Source: a virus. Taken from it: a stretch of DNA of 64,000 nucleotides. Every line of letters starts with the position of its first letter. The stretch's first letter is position 1. Positions 8,899-16,466 of this stretch are shown piece by piece. The notes under the pieces were generated by a model. That model was not told where the DNA came from, searched no databases, and worked only from the letters and a program-made list of their open reading frames with translations. The stretch lies in the IMG/VR virus record IMGVR_UViG_3300036466_000585, positions 1 through 64,000 of that record; one strand, 5' to 3'. The translations under genes and the position numbers were made by a program.

Positions 8899-9094
8899 GC
8901 GTGCCGCCCTCCAGGTTGGCCTTGATCCACTCCAGTTCGCCGGCGTGGCCGGCGTCCTGAAGCACGACGCGCCCCTCGGGGTCGCGGATGATGCGGTGAT
9001 GGCCGCCGCTCCCGCGGCGCGGGATGCGCTCGACCTGGTAGCCGTGCCGCGCCCACTTGGCGTTCGGTGAATCGGGGTGCGGCTGGCCGGTCAT
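8891..9094 (-). CDS. Small basic hypothetical protein
   Basis: 67 residues with the segment HGYQVERIPRRGSGGHHRIIRDPEGRV, a basic beta-hairpin pattern reminiscent of small nucleic-acid-binding or HicA-like folds, although the match is too short to name. The start is coupled by an overlap to a 30-residue ORF upstream, and the end overlaps the methyltransferase start. Confidence 0.55.
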   Translation of the reverse strand: MTGQPHPDSPNAKWARHGYQVERIPRRGSGGHHRIIRDPEGRVVLQDAGHAGELEWIKANLEGGTHD

Positions 9095-9183
9095 GACAGC
9101 CAGGCCTCGAGCTGCTGGGCGGCGAGGGCATTGGCTTGGGCGGCCTGGTGCCAGGCCTCAAAAACGGTGTCGATGTCGTGCAT
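9091..9183 (-). CDS. 30-residue coupled small ORF
   Basis: Reads M-H-D-I-D-T-V-F-E-A-W-H-Q-A-A-Q and ends EAWLS. CGAGGAG lies six bases before the ATG at 9183, and its TGA overlaps the next ATG. It is a short amphipathic helix without a known family. It starts just after the intrinsic terminator at 9201-9230, so it would be the first gene reached by read-through or by a local promoter. Confidence 0.5.
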   Translation of the reverse strand: MHDIDTVFEAWHQAAQANALAAQQLEAWLS

Positions 9184-9200
9184 GTCGGTCTCCTCGAGCA

Positions 9201-9230
9201 TGAAAAAGGCCACCTCGGTGGGGTGGCCTA
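9201..9230 (-). terminator. Intrinsic terminator inside the leftward operon
   Basis: On the minus strand AGGCCACC, a seven-base loop, GGTGGCCT and a run of T form a perfect 8-bp stem with a U tail. It stands between the stop at 9231 and the start at 9183, so genes left of it need antitermination or their own promoter. The upstream boxA element would supply antitermination. Confidence 0.75.
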
Positions 9231-9410
9231 TCAGAAGTGGTTGAGCCGCCTGGCGCGTCGTCGCGCGCGGCGCTTGGCGGCGTGCCGCTGGTGAGCCTTC
9301 ACGCTGCCGTACTTGGGCTTACGGGGCGCCTCGTGGCGAGGTATCGGGATGCCGGCCCATGTCCGGGCCTTGGTGCCGAGCATGGCGGCGATGCTGGTCA
9401 GTAGATTCAA
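9231..9410 (-). CDS. Highly basic small protein with TTG start
   Basis: 59 residues with an arginine/lysine-rich C-terminus (HAAKRRARRRARRLNHF), suggesting nucleic acid or ribosome binding. The TTG start at 9410 overlaps the stop of the clamp-like gene (TTGA) and has GGAGG eight bases upstream, which decides for TTG over the internal ATG at 9383. It ends just before the terminator at 9201-9230. No family is recognised. Confidence 0.55.
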   Translation of the reverse strand: MNLLTSIAAMLGTKARTWAGIPIPRHEAPRKPKYGSVKAHQRHAAKRRARRRARRLNHF

Positions 9411-10126
9411 GCCACAAACCTCCCGCCCGGCACCACGCGAATCCGGGGCTTGGCCCTGGCTTCCATCCAGCCCTTGGTATACGCGACCGGGCCAGCGTGG
9501 ATATTCATGATGACCCCTGCCGCCTCCACGTTGTCCGTGATGGGCATGACGACGATCTTCCGGTTGGGTCGCTCTCCCTCAGGCGTCTCGCAGCGCAGCT
9601 CCACGCCCTCCCAGCCATCTCGCTCCATCCCCGCCATTGCCGAGAAAGAGTCGCTGAACAGGCCGACGTAGTGGCTGTTGATGCAGAAACTTGGCGAGCT
9701 GTGCGGATCCATCGCCGCCTCATCAGGGAAGGCTCCAGCAATGTCCGGCGGGTCGCCTTTGATCAGCCGGGCCTTGCCAGCAGTCAGGCAGGCATCCAGC
9801 TCGCTCTCACCGGCGGGCCGCCCCTTCCTGCTGCCGATAAGGGCTAGCCCTGAATCGGTGAGAAGGAATCGCCCATCCGGGCGTGCAACCGACGCCTCGA
9901 CAAGGCTTTGCTCGGGCTGAAAGGTGACACGGGCGGTGCCGGCCATCTTCCCGCCAGGGTCGCGCGCGATGATGGCCACGTGCCCGTTTGTAGCGGCCAG
10001 CAGCACGCCGCCCTTGGCGGCCGGAATGACCTGCATACCGGCCAGGCCCTCTCTCACGCCATCCCGGTCAGCGAAACGCATGACCGGCTCCAGGAAGCAT
10101 GCGCTGAACTCGGCGATTGTTTTCAT
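9407..10126 (-). CDS. Sliding-clamp (DnaN)-like protein
   Basis: 239 residues. Two clamp-like signatures are visible: GGVLLAATNGHVAIIARD near residue 40 resembles the beta-clamp strand pattern ending TDGHRLA, and KIVVMPITDN near residue 195 resembles the C-terminal YVVMPMR strand. INSHYVGLFSDSFSAM between them resembles the domain III start. It is shorter than bacterial DnaN (about 370), so it may be a two-domain variant. A phage clamp could tether the host replicase or decoy it. The call rests on motif resemblance only. Position within the recombination and replication operon is consistent. Confidence 0.5.
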   Translation of the reverse strand: MKTIAEFSACFLEPVMRFADRDGVREGLAGMQVIPAAKGGVLLAATNGHVAIIARDPGGKMAGTARVTFQPEQSLVEASVARPDGRFLLTDSGLALIGSRKGRPAGESELDACLTAGKARLIKGDPPDIAGAFPDEAAMDPHSSPSFCINSHYVGLFSDSFSAMAGMERDGWEGVELRCETPEGERPNRKIVVMPITDNVEAAGVIMNIHAGPVAYTKGWMEARAKPRIRVVPGGRFVA

Positions 10127-10413
10127 GCCGCCTCCTTGTCGTCATCGGGCTTGGCGGCCTTGCCGCAGAAAGGGCAGAAGTTGGCGGTCACGAAGGTGTC
10201 GATCTTCTGGCGCTTGAGGCCGTCACCGTTCTTCTTCGGAACCCAGGCCTCGCCCTGGTAGCTGATCATGAACGGCGACATAAGCTGGTTGCCGGCCATG
10301 GCGAAGCCGTATCCCTTGAGCTTGGCGTCGAAGTCCTTGAATCCTTCAGGAAGCTTCGCCTTGACGTGCTCGGCCAGCTTCTCGGCGACCTTCGTTTGGC
10401 AATCGCACTGCAT
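10123..10413 (-). CDS. Hypothetical protein with paired cysteine motifs
   Basis: 96 residues starting MQCDCQTKVAEKLAEHVKAK and ending with CPFCGKAAKP, so CxC and CPFCG could form one zinc site. GGAGG precedes the ATG at 10413, and its stop overlaps the clamp-like start by ATGA. It resembles small zinc-ribbon phage proteins; the function is unknown. Confidence 0.58.
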   Translation of the reverse strand: MQCDCQTKVAEKLAEHVKAKLPEGFKDFDAKLKGYGFAMAGNQLMSPFMISYQGEAWVPKKNGDGLKRQKIDTFVTANFCPFCGKAAKPDDDKEAA

Positions 10414-10429
10414 GGTGTCCTCCAGAAAC

Positions 10430-10482
10430 AGGAAGCCCCGCGGCATGGCGGGGCAGGGTAGTTGAGCCCCGCGGGCGCGGGG
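10430..10482 (-). other. Two GC-rich hairpins between genes
   Basis: CCCCGCG-CCC-GCGGGG-like and CCCCGCCATGCCGCGGGG-like inverted repeats lie in tandem in the 74-bp gap before the 96-residue gene. Neither is followed by a clear T run, so they are better seen as RNA-stability or pause structures than as intrinsic terminators. Confidence 0.35.
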
Positions 10483-10487
10483 AACGG

Positions 10488-11579
10488 TCAGGCTGCCTTG
10501 GCTTGATCGCCGTCGAGGGGGACGATCCGGCTCAGGTCGTCCTCCATGCTGCCGTCGGCGGGGCGGAAGCGCCCCAGGTCTTCCCAGGTGAACTTGCCCG
10601 CCTCGATAGGGTTGCTGGTGTACCCGCAAGCACCGGGGCGATGGTAGGCGCCATGCCCCTTGTGCCAAATCATGTAGAGAGGCTCGTCGGCCGGAAACAG
10701 GATGCCTTTCAGGGTTTCGGCTCGCCGGAAGTCCATCGCCTTGACGGCCCTCGCCAGCTCCTGCTCGAGACGTCTGCGCCGCCGGCCGTCGTTGCGCTTG
10801 CGGCGGAGGTCGCCGGGGTTCTCCAGGTAGATGGCGCCGCTGTGCACGTTGATCACGTCGTACTTGCCGGTCACCACCCACCACATGTTGTTGAGGTTGT
10901 AATAGGCGGTGCCGACCACCATCCGGTCGTCGTATCCGATGGCGTAGACGCGCGCGCCATGGGTGATGGTGCCGCCGTCGGCGGATTTGGCATTGCACGC
11001 CATGTTGATGCGGGCATGGCCCAGCTCTGCGACATAGTGGCCGCTGGAGCGATTGGCTTGCTCGACCCATTCCAGGGCGGTGAGCGCGCCTGGCCCGCGC
11101 TTAGCATGACGCCCATCGCGCAGCTTGTCGTTGAACCCATACCCGGCGAAGACGTTGCACAGGTAGGCGCGCAGTCGGCGGCGGGTGCGCTCCATCTCCA
11201 GCCAAAGCAGATAGGGCATCCGCTTTTCTTTATCGAAGTCGTAGCGCCCGCCGTTGGGATTCTCGACGTTGGCGACGTCCTGCCACATCTCGAACTTGAT
11301 GCAGCGGCCGGTGACTTCGAGCCGACCCTGCAGGTCGCCCTTTCGGCAGTAGCGGTAACCCTCGGCGAAGCGCCGGCCGTACCGCTCGACCATGTCCTCC
11401 GGCACCTCCGTCTGCCAGCCAATCCGGCGAAGCTGCTGGGCGATGCGCAGGAAGGCATCCTTCTTGAACTGGCGCTCCCATGCCTGCCACTGAAGCGGAC
11501 CTTGGCGTTTCGGGTCCTCCCAGACGTTCAGACTGGCATCGCCGAAGCTCACGGTGCCGTTTCGATCAATCGTTGGCAT
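10488..11579 (-). CDS. Hypothetical phage protein with UVR-like segment
   Basis: 363 residues, not recognised. It is rich in tryptophan and tyrosine, with VYAIGYDDRMVVGTAYYNLNN and WHKGHGAYHRPGACGYTSNP, the latter resembling short phage domains that describe tabular surface features. A basic helix (RRKRNDGRRRRRLEQELARAV) leads into MDFRRAETLKGIL, similar to a UVR motif. GGAGG precedes the ATG at 11579. It lies directly downstream of ssb; a link to DNA processing is inferred from position only. Confidence 0.6.
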   Translation of the reverse strand: MPTIDRNGTVSFGDASLNVWEDPKRQGPLQWQAWERQFKKDAFLRIAQQLRRIGWQTEVPEDMVERYGRRFAEGYRYCRKGDLQGRLEVTGRCIKFEMWQDVANVENPNGGRYDFDKEKRMPYLLWLEMERTRRRLRAYLCNVFAGYGFNDKLRDGRHAKRGPGALTALEWVEQANRSSGHYVAELGHARINMACNAKSADGGTITHGARVYAIGYDDRMVVGTAYYNLNNMWWVVTGKYDVINVHSGAIYLENPGDLRRKRNDGRRRRRLEQELARAVKAMDFRRAETLKGILFPADEPLYMIWHKGHGAYHRPGACGYTSNPIEAGKFTWEDLGRFRPADGSMEDDLSRIVPLDGDQAKAA

Positions 11580-11603
11580 GCTGCCTCCTTGTAGCTGCCC
11601 GGG

Positions 11604-12155
11604 TCAGCCCCCGGCGATATTCGGGAACCGGGCGAAGGGGATCTCGTCGTTGAAGTCGTCGAAGCCGCCGCCACCGCCTTGCGGGGCCTGGCTGGGCGGC
11701 GGGGCGCCGTAACCGGGCGGCTGGCTCTGTGGCGGCCGGCGCTGCTGCTGGCCGCCCTGGCCATAACCGCCTTGTGGCTGGCCGCCGTAGCCGCCGGCCG
11801 ACTGCCCCTGCTGGTCGCCGCGCGAGTCGAGCATCTGCATGTCGTTGGCGACGATTTCCGTGCTGTAGCGGTCCTGGCCGTCCTGCCCCTGCCACTTGCG
11901 GGTCTGAAGCCGCCCCTCGATGTAGACCTTGGAGCCCTTGCGCAGGTACTGCTGGGCGATCTCGGCCAACTTGTTGAACAGCACGACGCTATGCCATTCG
12001 GTGCGCTCCTGGCGCTGGCTGCTCTGGCGGTCCATCCAGCTGTCGGTGGTGGCCAGCCTCAGGTTGGCGACCGGGTTGCCGGACGGCATGTAGCGCGTCT
12101 CCGGATCCTGCCCCAGGTGGCCGATGAGGATGACCTTGTTCACTCCGCGTGCCAT
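11604..12155 (-). CDS. ssb: Single-stranded DNA-binding protein
   Basis: 183 residues. Residues 1-110 are a clear bacterial SSB OB fold ([51 protein letters not shown]). A glycine/glutamine-rich linker follows. The usual acidic tip is present as [10 protein letters not shown] but is not terminal: nine more residues (ARFPNIAGG) follow. In bacterial SSB the terminal IPF carboxylate binds partner proteins, so partner binding may be altered here. It coats single-stranded DNA for the RecT and exonuclease pair encoded next to it. GGAG precedes the ATG. Confidence 0.95.
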   Translation of the reverse strand: MARGVNKVILIGHLGQDPETRYMPSGNPVANLRLATTDSWMDRQSSQRQERTEWHSVVLFNKLAEIAQQYLRKGSKVYIEGRLQTRKWQGQDGQDRYSTEIVANDMQMLDSRGDQQGQSAGGYGGQPQGGYGQGGQQQRRPPQSQPPGYGAPPPSQAPQGGGGGFDDFNDEIPFARFPNIAGG

Positions 12156-12200
12156 GGCGGCTCCTTGTAGGCGGGCGGCCGCGTGGGCCGCCCTGGTGGG

Positions 12201-13214
12201 TTACTGCGCGCTGGTCTTCAGTTCGGCCAGGCGCGCCTTGTAGGCCTCGTTGACCACGCCGTGGTCGGACTCCGGCACGTGGCGAGCCAGGTCGATGGCC
12301 TCGGCCATCTCGTCCCGGGTGGTGGCCTTCTTGATCTGCTCGCAGACGTAGGCGCAGGTGATCTCGCCGCCGGGGCCGGCGCCTTCCGGCGGCGTGTCGT
12401 CGGCCTTGGGCTCGGCCGTGGTCTCGTAGACCTCCCGGGCCTGGCGTTGCTGCTGGGCCTTCTGGCGGCGCTGGGCCAGCTTGTCGCCGACCCGTCCGGC
12501 GGTACCGGCGCGCTGCTGCTGGCCGCCGTTGGCGGGCGCCTGCTGGGCGGGCTGCCCGGCCTCGGGGGTGATATCGCGCTCCTCCTCGGCCATGCGGATG
12601 CCCTTCAGCTCCGGGGTGAAGGTGTCGCGCAGCGCGAAGCCGCGGGCGCGCATTTGCAGCATGCGCTTGGGGTACTGCTGCCAGGGTCCTTGCTTGCCCA
12701 GCAGCCCGGCGTCCTTGGCATCGGCCATGCTGAAGGTGTAGTGGGCGACGTTGCCGTTCGGCCGGCGGCGCACCGTGCAATTGGCGACCATCTGGGCGCC
12801 TTCGCCCTCTATCCACTCCTGAAAGTCGGCCTCGGACCAGGCTGGTGCCGCGCGGCAGATGGCCAGCATCATGTCGCCCCAGATGGTGGGCCGGCCGTTG
12901 ATCACCGCGATGTTCTGGATGGCTTGCAGCGGGCTGGTGATACCCAGCTCGACGCCGGTCTGCCAGGCGATCATCACGTTGCCGGGCTTGCCCTTGTAGT
13001 CCTTCGGCGCCAGGTCGCTCTGGGCGATCATGTCGGACATGCGCCACACGTCATCGAAGGTGCGCGGCGTCATGGCCTTCATGAACTGGTTGCGCACCTC
13101 GTTGCTCGCCAGCTCGACGTCGCTGGAGGATTCGGCCGAGGCCGGAGCGTGGAACTCCGGCTCCTGCAGGTTCTGATGCTGGACGGCTTCGGCGGTCTGG
13201 GTGTCGGTGGTCAT
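12201..13214 (-). CDS. recT: RecT-family single-strand annealing protein
   Basis: 337 residues. The RecT core runs from about residue 45 to 230: VMIAWQTGVELGITSPLQAIQNIAVINGRPTIWGD, MVANCTVRRRPNG, PKRMLQMRARGFALRDTF. RecT proteins anneal complementary strands exposed by a partner exonuclease, which is encoded one gene upstream. The C-terminus is low-complexity and glutamine-rich before a conserved helical tail. It overlaps the 97-residue gene by ATGA. Confidence 0.92.
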   Translation of the reverse strand: MTTDTQTAEAVQHQNLQEPEFHAPASAESSSDVELASNEVRNQFMKAMTPRTFDDVWRMSDMIAQSDLAPKDYKGKPGNVMIAWQTGVELGITSPLQAIQNIAVINGRPTIWGDMMLAICRAAPAWSEADFQEWIEGEGAQMVANCTVRRRPNGNVAHYTFSMADAKDAGLLGKQGPWQQYPKRMLQMRARGFALRDTFTPELKGIRMAEEERDITPEAGQPAQQAPANGGQQQRAGTAGRVGDKLAQRRQKAQQQRQAREVYETTAEPKADDTPPEGAGPGGEITCAYVCEQIKKATTRDEMAEAIDLARHVPESDHGVVNEAYKARLAELKTSAQ

Positions 13215-13504
13215 GATTCGCTCCTTTTGACGTATCCACGGATGAGGGCTTCGCGTTCGAACTCCTCATCGGGCGTGCGCATGGCGTAGAGGGGGCTGCC
13301 GAGCTGGCGGTGGGTGAGCTGGGCCACATGGCCCAGCATCTCGTCCCAGGCGAGACGGTCGACGCGGCGGTCGCCTTCGATCACGTCGAAGTGCCCGTCG
13401 CTGTACTGCTGGATGATGAAGGTCCGCGCAAGCTCGCGGGGCGGCAGGCGAGGCGGCTCGGCAGGTGCCGGCCGCCGCTTGGGGATGACGGTGACCTCGC
13501 CCAT
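13211..13504 (-). CDS. Hypothetical protein between exonuclease and recT
   Basis: 97 residues, not recognised. A proline-rich start (RRPAPAEPPRLPPREL) leads into a compact segment, TFIIQQYSDGHFDVIEGDRRVDRLAWDEMLGHVAQL. It lies between exo and recT with a 4-bp overlap to recT, so a small accessory role in recombination is possible but unproven. Confidence 0.6.
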   Translation of the reverse strand: MGEVTVIPKRRPAPAEPPRLPPRELARTFIIQQYSDGHFDVIEGDRRVDRLAWDEMLGHVAQLTHRQLGSPLYAMRTPDEEFEREALIRGYVKRSES

Positions 13505-13505
13505 G

Positions 13506-14597
13506 TCAGGCCGCCTCCTCGGTCTCGTGTTCGCTCTGGGCAGCCAGCTGGTCCTTCTCGGCCTTGTTCATCTTCCCGTAGCGGATATCGACGTACTCGC
13601 TCTCGCCGACCTCGACGGTGTAGGCCTTGCGCTTCACCACCTTGCGGCGCATCACCTGGTCGTCGCCGAAGGTGGCCACCGCGGCGTCGCCCATGGCCTT
13701 GAGGATGCGGGCGCGGGCCACCTTGGCGGTGGTCTCCAGGGCCTTGATCTCCTCCTTGGCCTGCTGCTCGACCTTGCGCCAGTGCTCGAGCTCGGCCAGG
13801 TCGACCATGCTGCCATCGGTGCCCGGGTACAGGCGCTTGAGCAGCTCGATGGCCTTGGGGTGCTCGACGTCGATGTCCGGAAGCTCGCCGCGCTGAATGG
13901 TGGCCCACAGCTCGCCCTCCAGGGCGATCAGGTCATCGATCAGGTCGTCATCGCGCAGGATGGGGTACCAGCGGGTCTCCCAGCCGGCGATGGTCACCAC
14001 CAGGAAGCCCCACTCGTAGCCGGTGACGGCCAGCTGGTGTTGCACCTGAATGAAGTAGTCCTCCGGCACCTCGCCTGTGGTGCACAGCCCCCCGGTGGTA
14101 TGCACGTTGTCCGGCTTGCCCCAGCCCTTGGCGAACTCGACGTTCTTGAGCTCGGCCACGCCCGGGCCCTTCACGGTCTGGCCCATGACCAGCTCGAGCC
14201 AGGCCGACTGGGCATCGGTGACGCCGACGATGCGGCGGTCGATGTTGGCCATCATGAAGGGGTGCTCGGGGTGGGCCAGCATGCAGTTGAAGTTCTGGAC
14301 GTTGAGCCCCGTGAACTCGGCGAAGCGGGCAGCGGTCACCGGCTCCATGACGTGGCCCATGGCCATCTTCTGGCGGCGCCGGTAGTTGGCGTCGGCGTCG
14401 TCGCTGGAAAGGCCCAGCTTGCGCTCGGCGATCTCGAAGGGAGTGCGGTGCTCGCTGGCTCCGACGGCGGCCGCGGCCTCGCTGGCCCCGATGCCCAGGC
14501 CGCGCAGCGACAGCCACACCTCCTCGGGCATATCCAGGGTGGCGACGCGATGATTGGTGGTCAGCTCGTGCTTGGCTTGTTCAATGGTCATGCGCAT
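13506..14597 (-). CDS. YqaJ/lambda-exonuclease-type nuclease
   Basis: 363 residues. It shows the YqaJ-type recombinase-exonuclease layout: LRGLGIGASEAAAAVG near the start, MAMGHVMEPVTAARFAEFTG (the E of the active site), MMANIDRRIVG (D), VAELKNVEFAKGW (ExK), and FIQVQHQLAVTGYEWGFLVV. It digests DNA ends to leave single strands for RecT. AGGA lies seven bases before the ATG at 14597. The C-terminal 120 residues are helical and may contact RecT. Confidence 0.9.
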   Translation of the reverse strand: MRMTIEQAKHELTTNHRVATLDMPEEVWLSLRGLGIGASEAAAAVGASEHRTPFEIAERKLGLSSDDADANYRRRQKMAMGHVMEPVTAARFAEFTGLNVQNFNCMLAHPEHPFMMANIDRRIVGVTDAQSAWLELVMGQTVKGPGVAELKNVEFAKGWGKPDNVHTTGGLCTTGEVPEDYFIQVQHQLAVTGYEWGFLVVTIAGWETRWYPILRDDDLIDDLIALEGELWATIQRGELPDIDVEHPKAIELLKRLYPGTDGSMVDLAELEHWRKVEQQAKEEIKALETTAKVARARILKAMGDAAVATFGDDQVMRRKVVKRKAYTVEVGESEYVDIRYGKMNKAEKDQLAAQSEHETEEAA

Positions 14598-14648
14598 GGT
14601 GCTATCCTCGTTCGGGTGATGCGATATAGGTTGTCGGTCACTGCAACG

Positions 14649-14682
14649 GGCCCCGTCAGGTGCGAACTGGCGGGGCCTTTTC
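14649..14682 (+). terminator. Plus-oriented hairpin with T run opposite the operon
   Basis: GGCCCCGTCAG, a seven-base loop and CTGGCGGGGCC form an 11-bp stem with one G-T pair, followed by TTTT on the plus strand. No plus-strand gene precedes it. It would stop antisense transcription into the operon, or act as an RNA-stability hairpin in the leftward message. Confidence 0.45.
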
Positions 14683-14998
14683 ATGCGAATTGAGAGGCGC
14701 GCCTGCAGCGCTCTCGGTCGGCGAAGTTCCAGTAGCCGTCCTTGCAGTTGCGCTTCCCCTTGGTGCGGCTGCGGCCGTTCGAGCAGAACACCTTCTGGTA
14801 AGTGGTCTTCACGTGAAGGCGGCGGCAAGTAGGGCAGCGGATGGTGGCGCCGACTTGGGCGCGCCGGGCGTCGGCGTAGAGCGCGCGCATGCGGTCGCGA
14901 TCCGACTCGATGCGCTCGTCTTCCAGCTCTCGAAGATCATCCTCGGCGCCACCGTCGGACATGTCGTCCAGGGCATCGGCTTCACTGCATGTATTCAT
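14681..14998 (-). CDS. Hypothetical zinc-finger-like protein
   Basis: 105 residues. An acidic N-terminus (DALDDMSDGGAEDDLRELEDE) is followed by CPTCRRLHVKT and FCSNGRSRTKGKRNCKDGYWN, four cysteines in a likely zinc-binding finger that resembles the NUMOD/HNH-like CSN..C pattern found in phage proteins. No nuclease residues are certain. Start at 14998 overlaps the upstream stop by ATGA. Confidence 0.58.
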   Translation of the reverse strand: MNTCSEADALDDMSDGGAEDDLRELEDERIESDRDRMRALYADARRAQVGATIRCPTCRRLHVKTTYQKVFCSNGRSRTKGKRNCKDGYWNFADRERCRRASQFA

Positions 14999-15408
14999 GA
15001 CGTCTCCTGTGTTTGTTCGCCGCGAGCCTTGGCCAGGGCGGTGCGAGCCTGGTCCTGTGCCGGGCCGCTGTTTCCACATACGCTGCGCTCCACAGCTGCG
15101 AGCAGAGTTTCCAGTGCCTCGTACAGCTCCTCGCCTGCCTTGCGCTTCATGCCGCGGGCCTCGGAAATACGGCGCTGCTCGGCCGCCAAGTCGTCAACAT
15201 CACCCTCTCGGAACATCTGCCGGCAGAGGTTGTTGAAGTGCTTGTGCGTCGGTATCCATGGTCTGTCCTCGCCGCTGAATGACAGCCGAGCGACCTCTCG
15301 CGCATCCAGGTCCCTGGTCCGGGCCATGACTTTGCCGTCGTTGAACAGCTGAAAGCGCACGCCTTCTTTGTGGTACTCCGGGTAAACCGGGGTGGGCTGA
15401 TCGTTCAT
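14995..15408 (-). CDS. Hypothetical phage protein
   Basis: 137 residues, not recognised. YHKEGVRFQLFNDGKVMARTRDLDAREVARLSF suggests a beta-sheet start, followed by a long helix (DLAAEQRRISEARGMKRKAGEELYEALETLLAA). AGAGGA six bases upstream supports the ATG at 15408; an ATG at 15438 overlaps the previous stop and would add ten residues. Confidence 0.55.
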   Translation of the reverse strand: MNDQPTPVYPEYHKEGVRFQLFNDGKVMARTRDLDAREVARLSFSGEDRPWIPTHKHFNNLCRQMFREGDVDDLAAEQRRISEARGMKRKAGEELYEALETLLAAVERSVCGNSGPAQDQARTALAKARGEQTQETS

Positions 15409-15434
15409 GTCAGGTCCTCTGAGGCTCGGGATTG

Positions 15435-15713
15435 TCATGCCAGGGCGCGGGCTTCAAGGGAATCGAGGTGGGCATCGATGCGTGCCTCGTCTCGGCGTGA
15501 TTGGAGCGTGGCTTCGTGCTGATCCAGGATGGCGAGGTCGTCGGCGTCGGTGATCTTGGCCAGCAGCCAGTTGGCCTTGTAGCCGCGCCGGTCGTAGACC
15601 TCGTATTCGATTTCCGGCCCGCTGGGCGGCTCGAAGAAGCTGCCCGAATCGGCGGGGGTGTAGCTGATGACATCCACTAGGCAGGGGATGCCGGCGATGC
15701 GGGTCTTCATCAT
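15435..15713 (-). CDS. Hypothetical phage protein
   Basis: 92 residues with ISYTPADSGSFFEPPSGPEIEYEVYDRRGYKANWL, a compact beta pattern seen in small phage early proteins, followed by a helical tail. Function unknown. Overlaps the upstream gene by 4 bp. Confidence 0.58.
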   Translation of the reverse strand: MMKTRIAGIPCLVDVISYTPADSGSFFEPPSGPEIEYEVYDRRGYKANWLLAKITDADDLAILDQHEATLQSRRDEARIDAHLDSLEARALA

Positions 15714-15931
15714 GAGCCGTGACCCTCCCGGCCCTGGCGTTCGCGATGCCAGTCGATAACCGCCCGCAGGCTGCCGCGGGCAGCGCTGGCGGCGTCCAGG
15801 CTATCGATCCGCGTGGCGTCCTCGCTGGCGGCGAGCAGTCGGCCCAGTCCGACGGATAGTTCGGGGCCAAGGTTCGGGTCGTGGACGGCTTCACGCAGGG
15901 CGCTCAACAGCTCGATGTCGTCGATTTCCAT
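15710..15931 (-). CDS. Hypothetical helical protein
   Basis: 73 residues, helical (ELLSALREAVHDPNLGPELSVGLGRLLAAS). GGAGG precedes the ATG at 15931. Not recognised; supported by the ribosome site and the 4-bp overlap with the downstream gene. Confidence 0.5.
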   Translation of the reverse strand: MEIDDIELLSALREAVHDPNLGPELSVGLGRLLAASEDATRIDSLDAASAARGSLRAVIDWHRERQGREGHGS

Positions 15932-15941
15932 GCAACCTCCG

Positions 15942-16028
15942 TCAGCGGGTCAGAAAGGCGAGCACCACGGCGGAGACGATCAGCGCCATGGCGATGCTCA
16001 GTCCGTGATTGACGATCAATTCGGTCAC
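15942..16028 (-). CDS. 28-residue single-membrane-span protein
   Basis: GTG start at 16028, with GGAG six bases upstream, sharing one base with the upstream TAG. The peptide is M-T-E-L-I-V-N-H-G-L followed by an uncharged stretch (SIAMALIVSAVVLAFL) and TR, a single inner-membrane helix with a positive end. Phage early peptides of this kind often modulate host membrane proteins; the role here is unknown. Confidence 0.5.
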   Translation of the reverse strand: MTELIVNHGLSIAMALIVSAVVLAFLTR

Positions 16029-16243
16029 TACGCGCTCCACAGTTGGAGCAGCGGGGCAGACTGCCCGGCGTAGCGGTTATGGAAGTCGGCCCAGCGCCTG
16101 GCGTTGGCCTTGTCTTGAGCGCTGAGGATATTGCGCGGGTTGAACGGCCGACTGGCGATAATGGGGTGCTCGGGGCCGGTGATAATCACGCCGCGCGCTC
16201 GTTGCTGGGCAACGTGTTCGATGAAAACCGGGCTGCGTTTCAT
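16028..16243 (-). CDS. Hypothetical small protein
   Basis: 71 residues: VFIEHVAQQRARGVIITGPEHPIIASRPF then a basic helical tail. Not recognised. It is translationally linked on both sides (ATGA upstream, TAGTG downstream). Confidence 0.52.
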   Translation of the reverse strand: MKRSPVFIEHVAQQRARGVIITGPEHPIIASRPFNPRNILSAQDKANARRWADFHNRYAGQSAPLLQLWSA

Positions 16244-16332
16244 GGCTGCACCTCGTCACCGCAAAAGCGTGTGATAACGGCCGGATCGATGTGGGTGGCC
16301 AGCGCTCTGGCCACGGCTGCCGCTGGGTTCAT
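16240..16332 (-). CDS. 30-residue coupled small ORF
   Basis: M-N-P-A-A-A-V-A-R-A-L-A-T-H-I-D-P continuing to DEVQP. A near-perfect AGGAGGT lies seven bases before the ATG at 16332, and the TGA overlaps the next ATG. Too short for family assignment; the strong ribosome site makes it credible. Confidence 0.5.
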   Translation of the reverse strand: MNPAAAVARALATHIDPAVITRFCGDEVQP

Positions 16333-16466
16333 TGCCATACCTCCTTGAGCTCACGCTTGAGCTGCATGTCGCGCAGCTTTTGGTCAATGAGTCGTCGGCA
16401 GGCGTAGCGGGAGGCGCCGCGCTGGTCGTTCAGCATGCGGCGTTCGTTTTTTGTGATCGGCGTCAT
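16329..16466 (-). CDS. 45-residue basic helical protein
   Basis: Starts MTPITKNERRMLNDQRGASR and ends LKRELKEVWQ: one long charged helix. GGAG lies six bases before the ATG at 16466, and its TGA overlaps the next start. Function unknown. Confidence 0.5.
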   Translation of the reverse strand: MTPITKNERRMLNDQRGASRYACRRLIDQKLRDMQLKRELKEVWQ

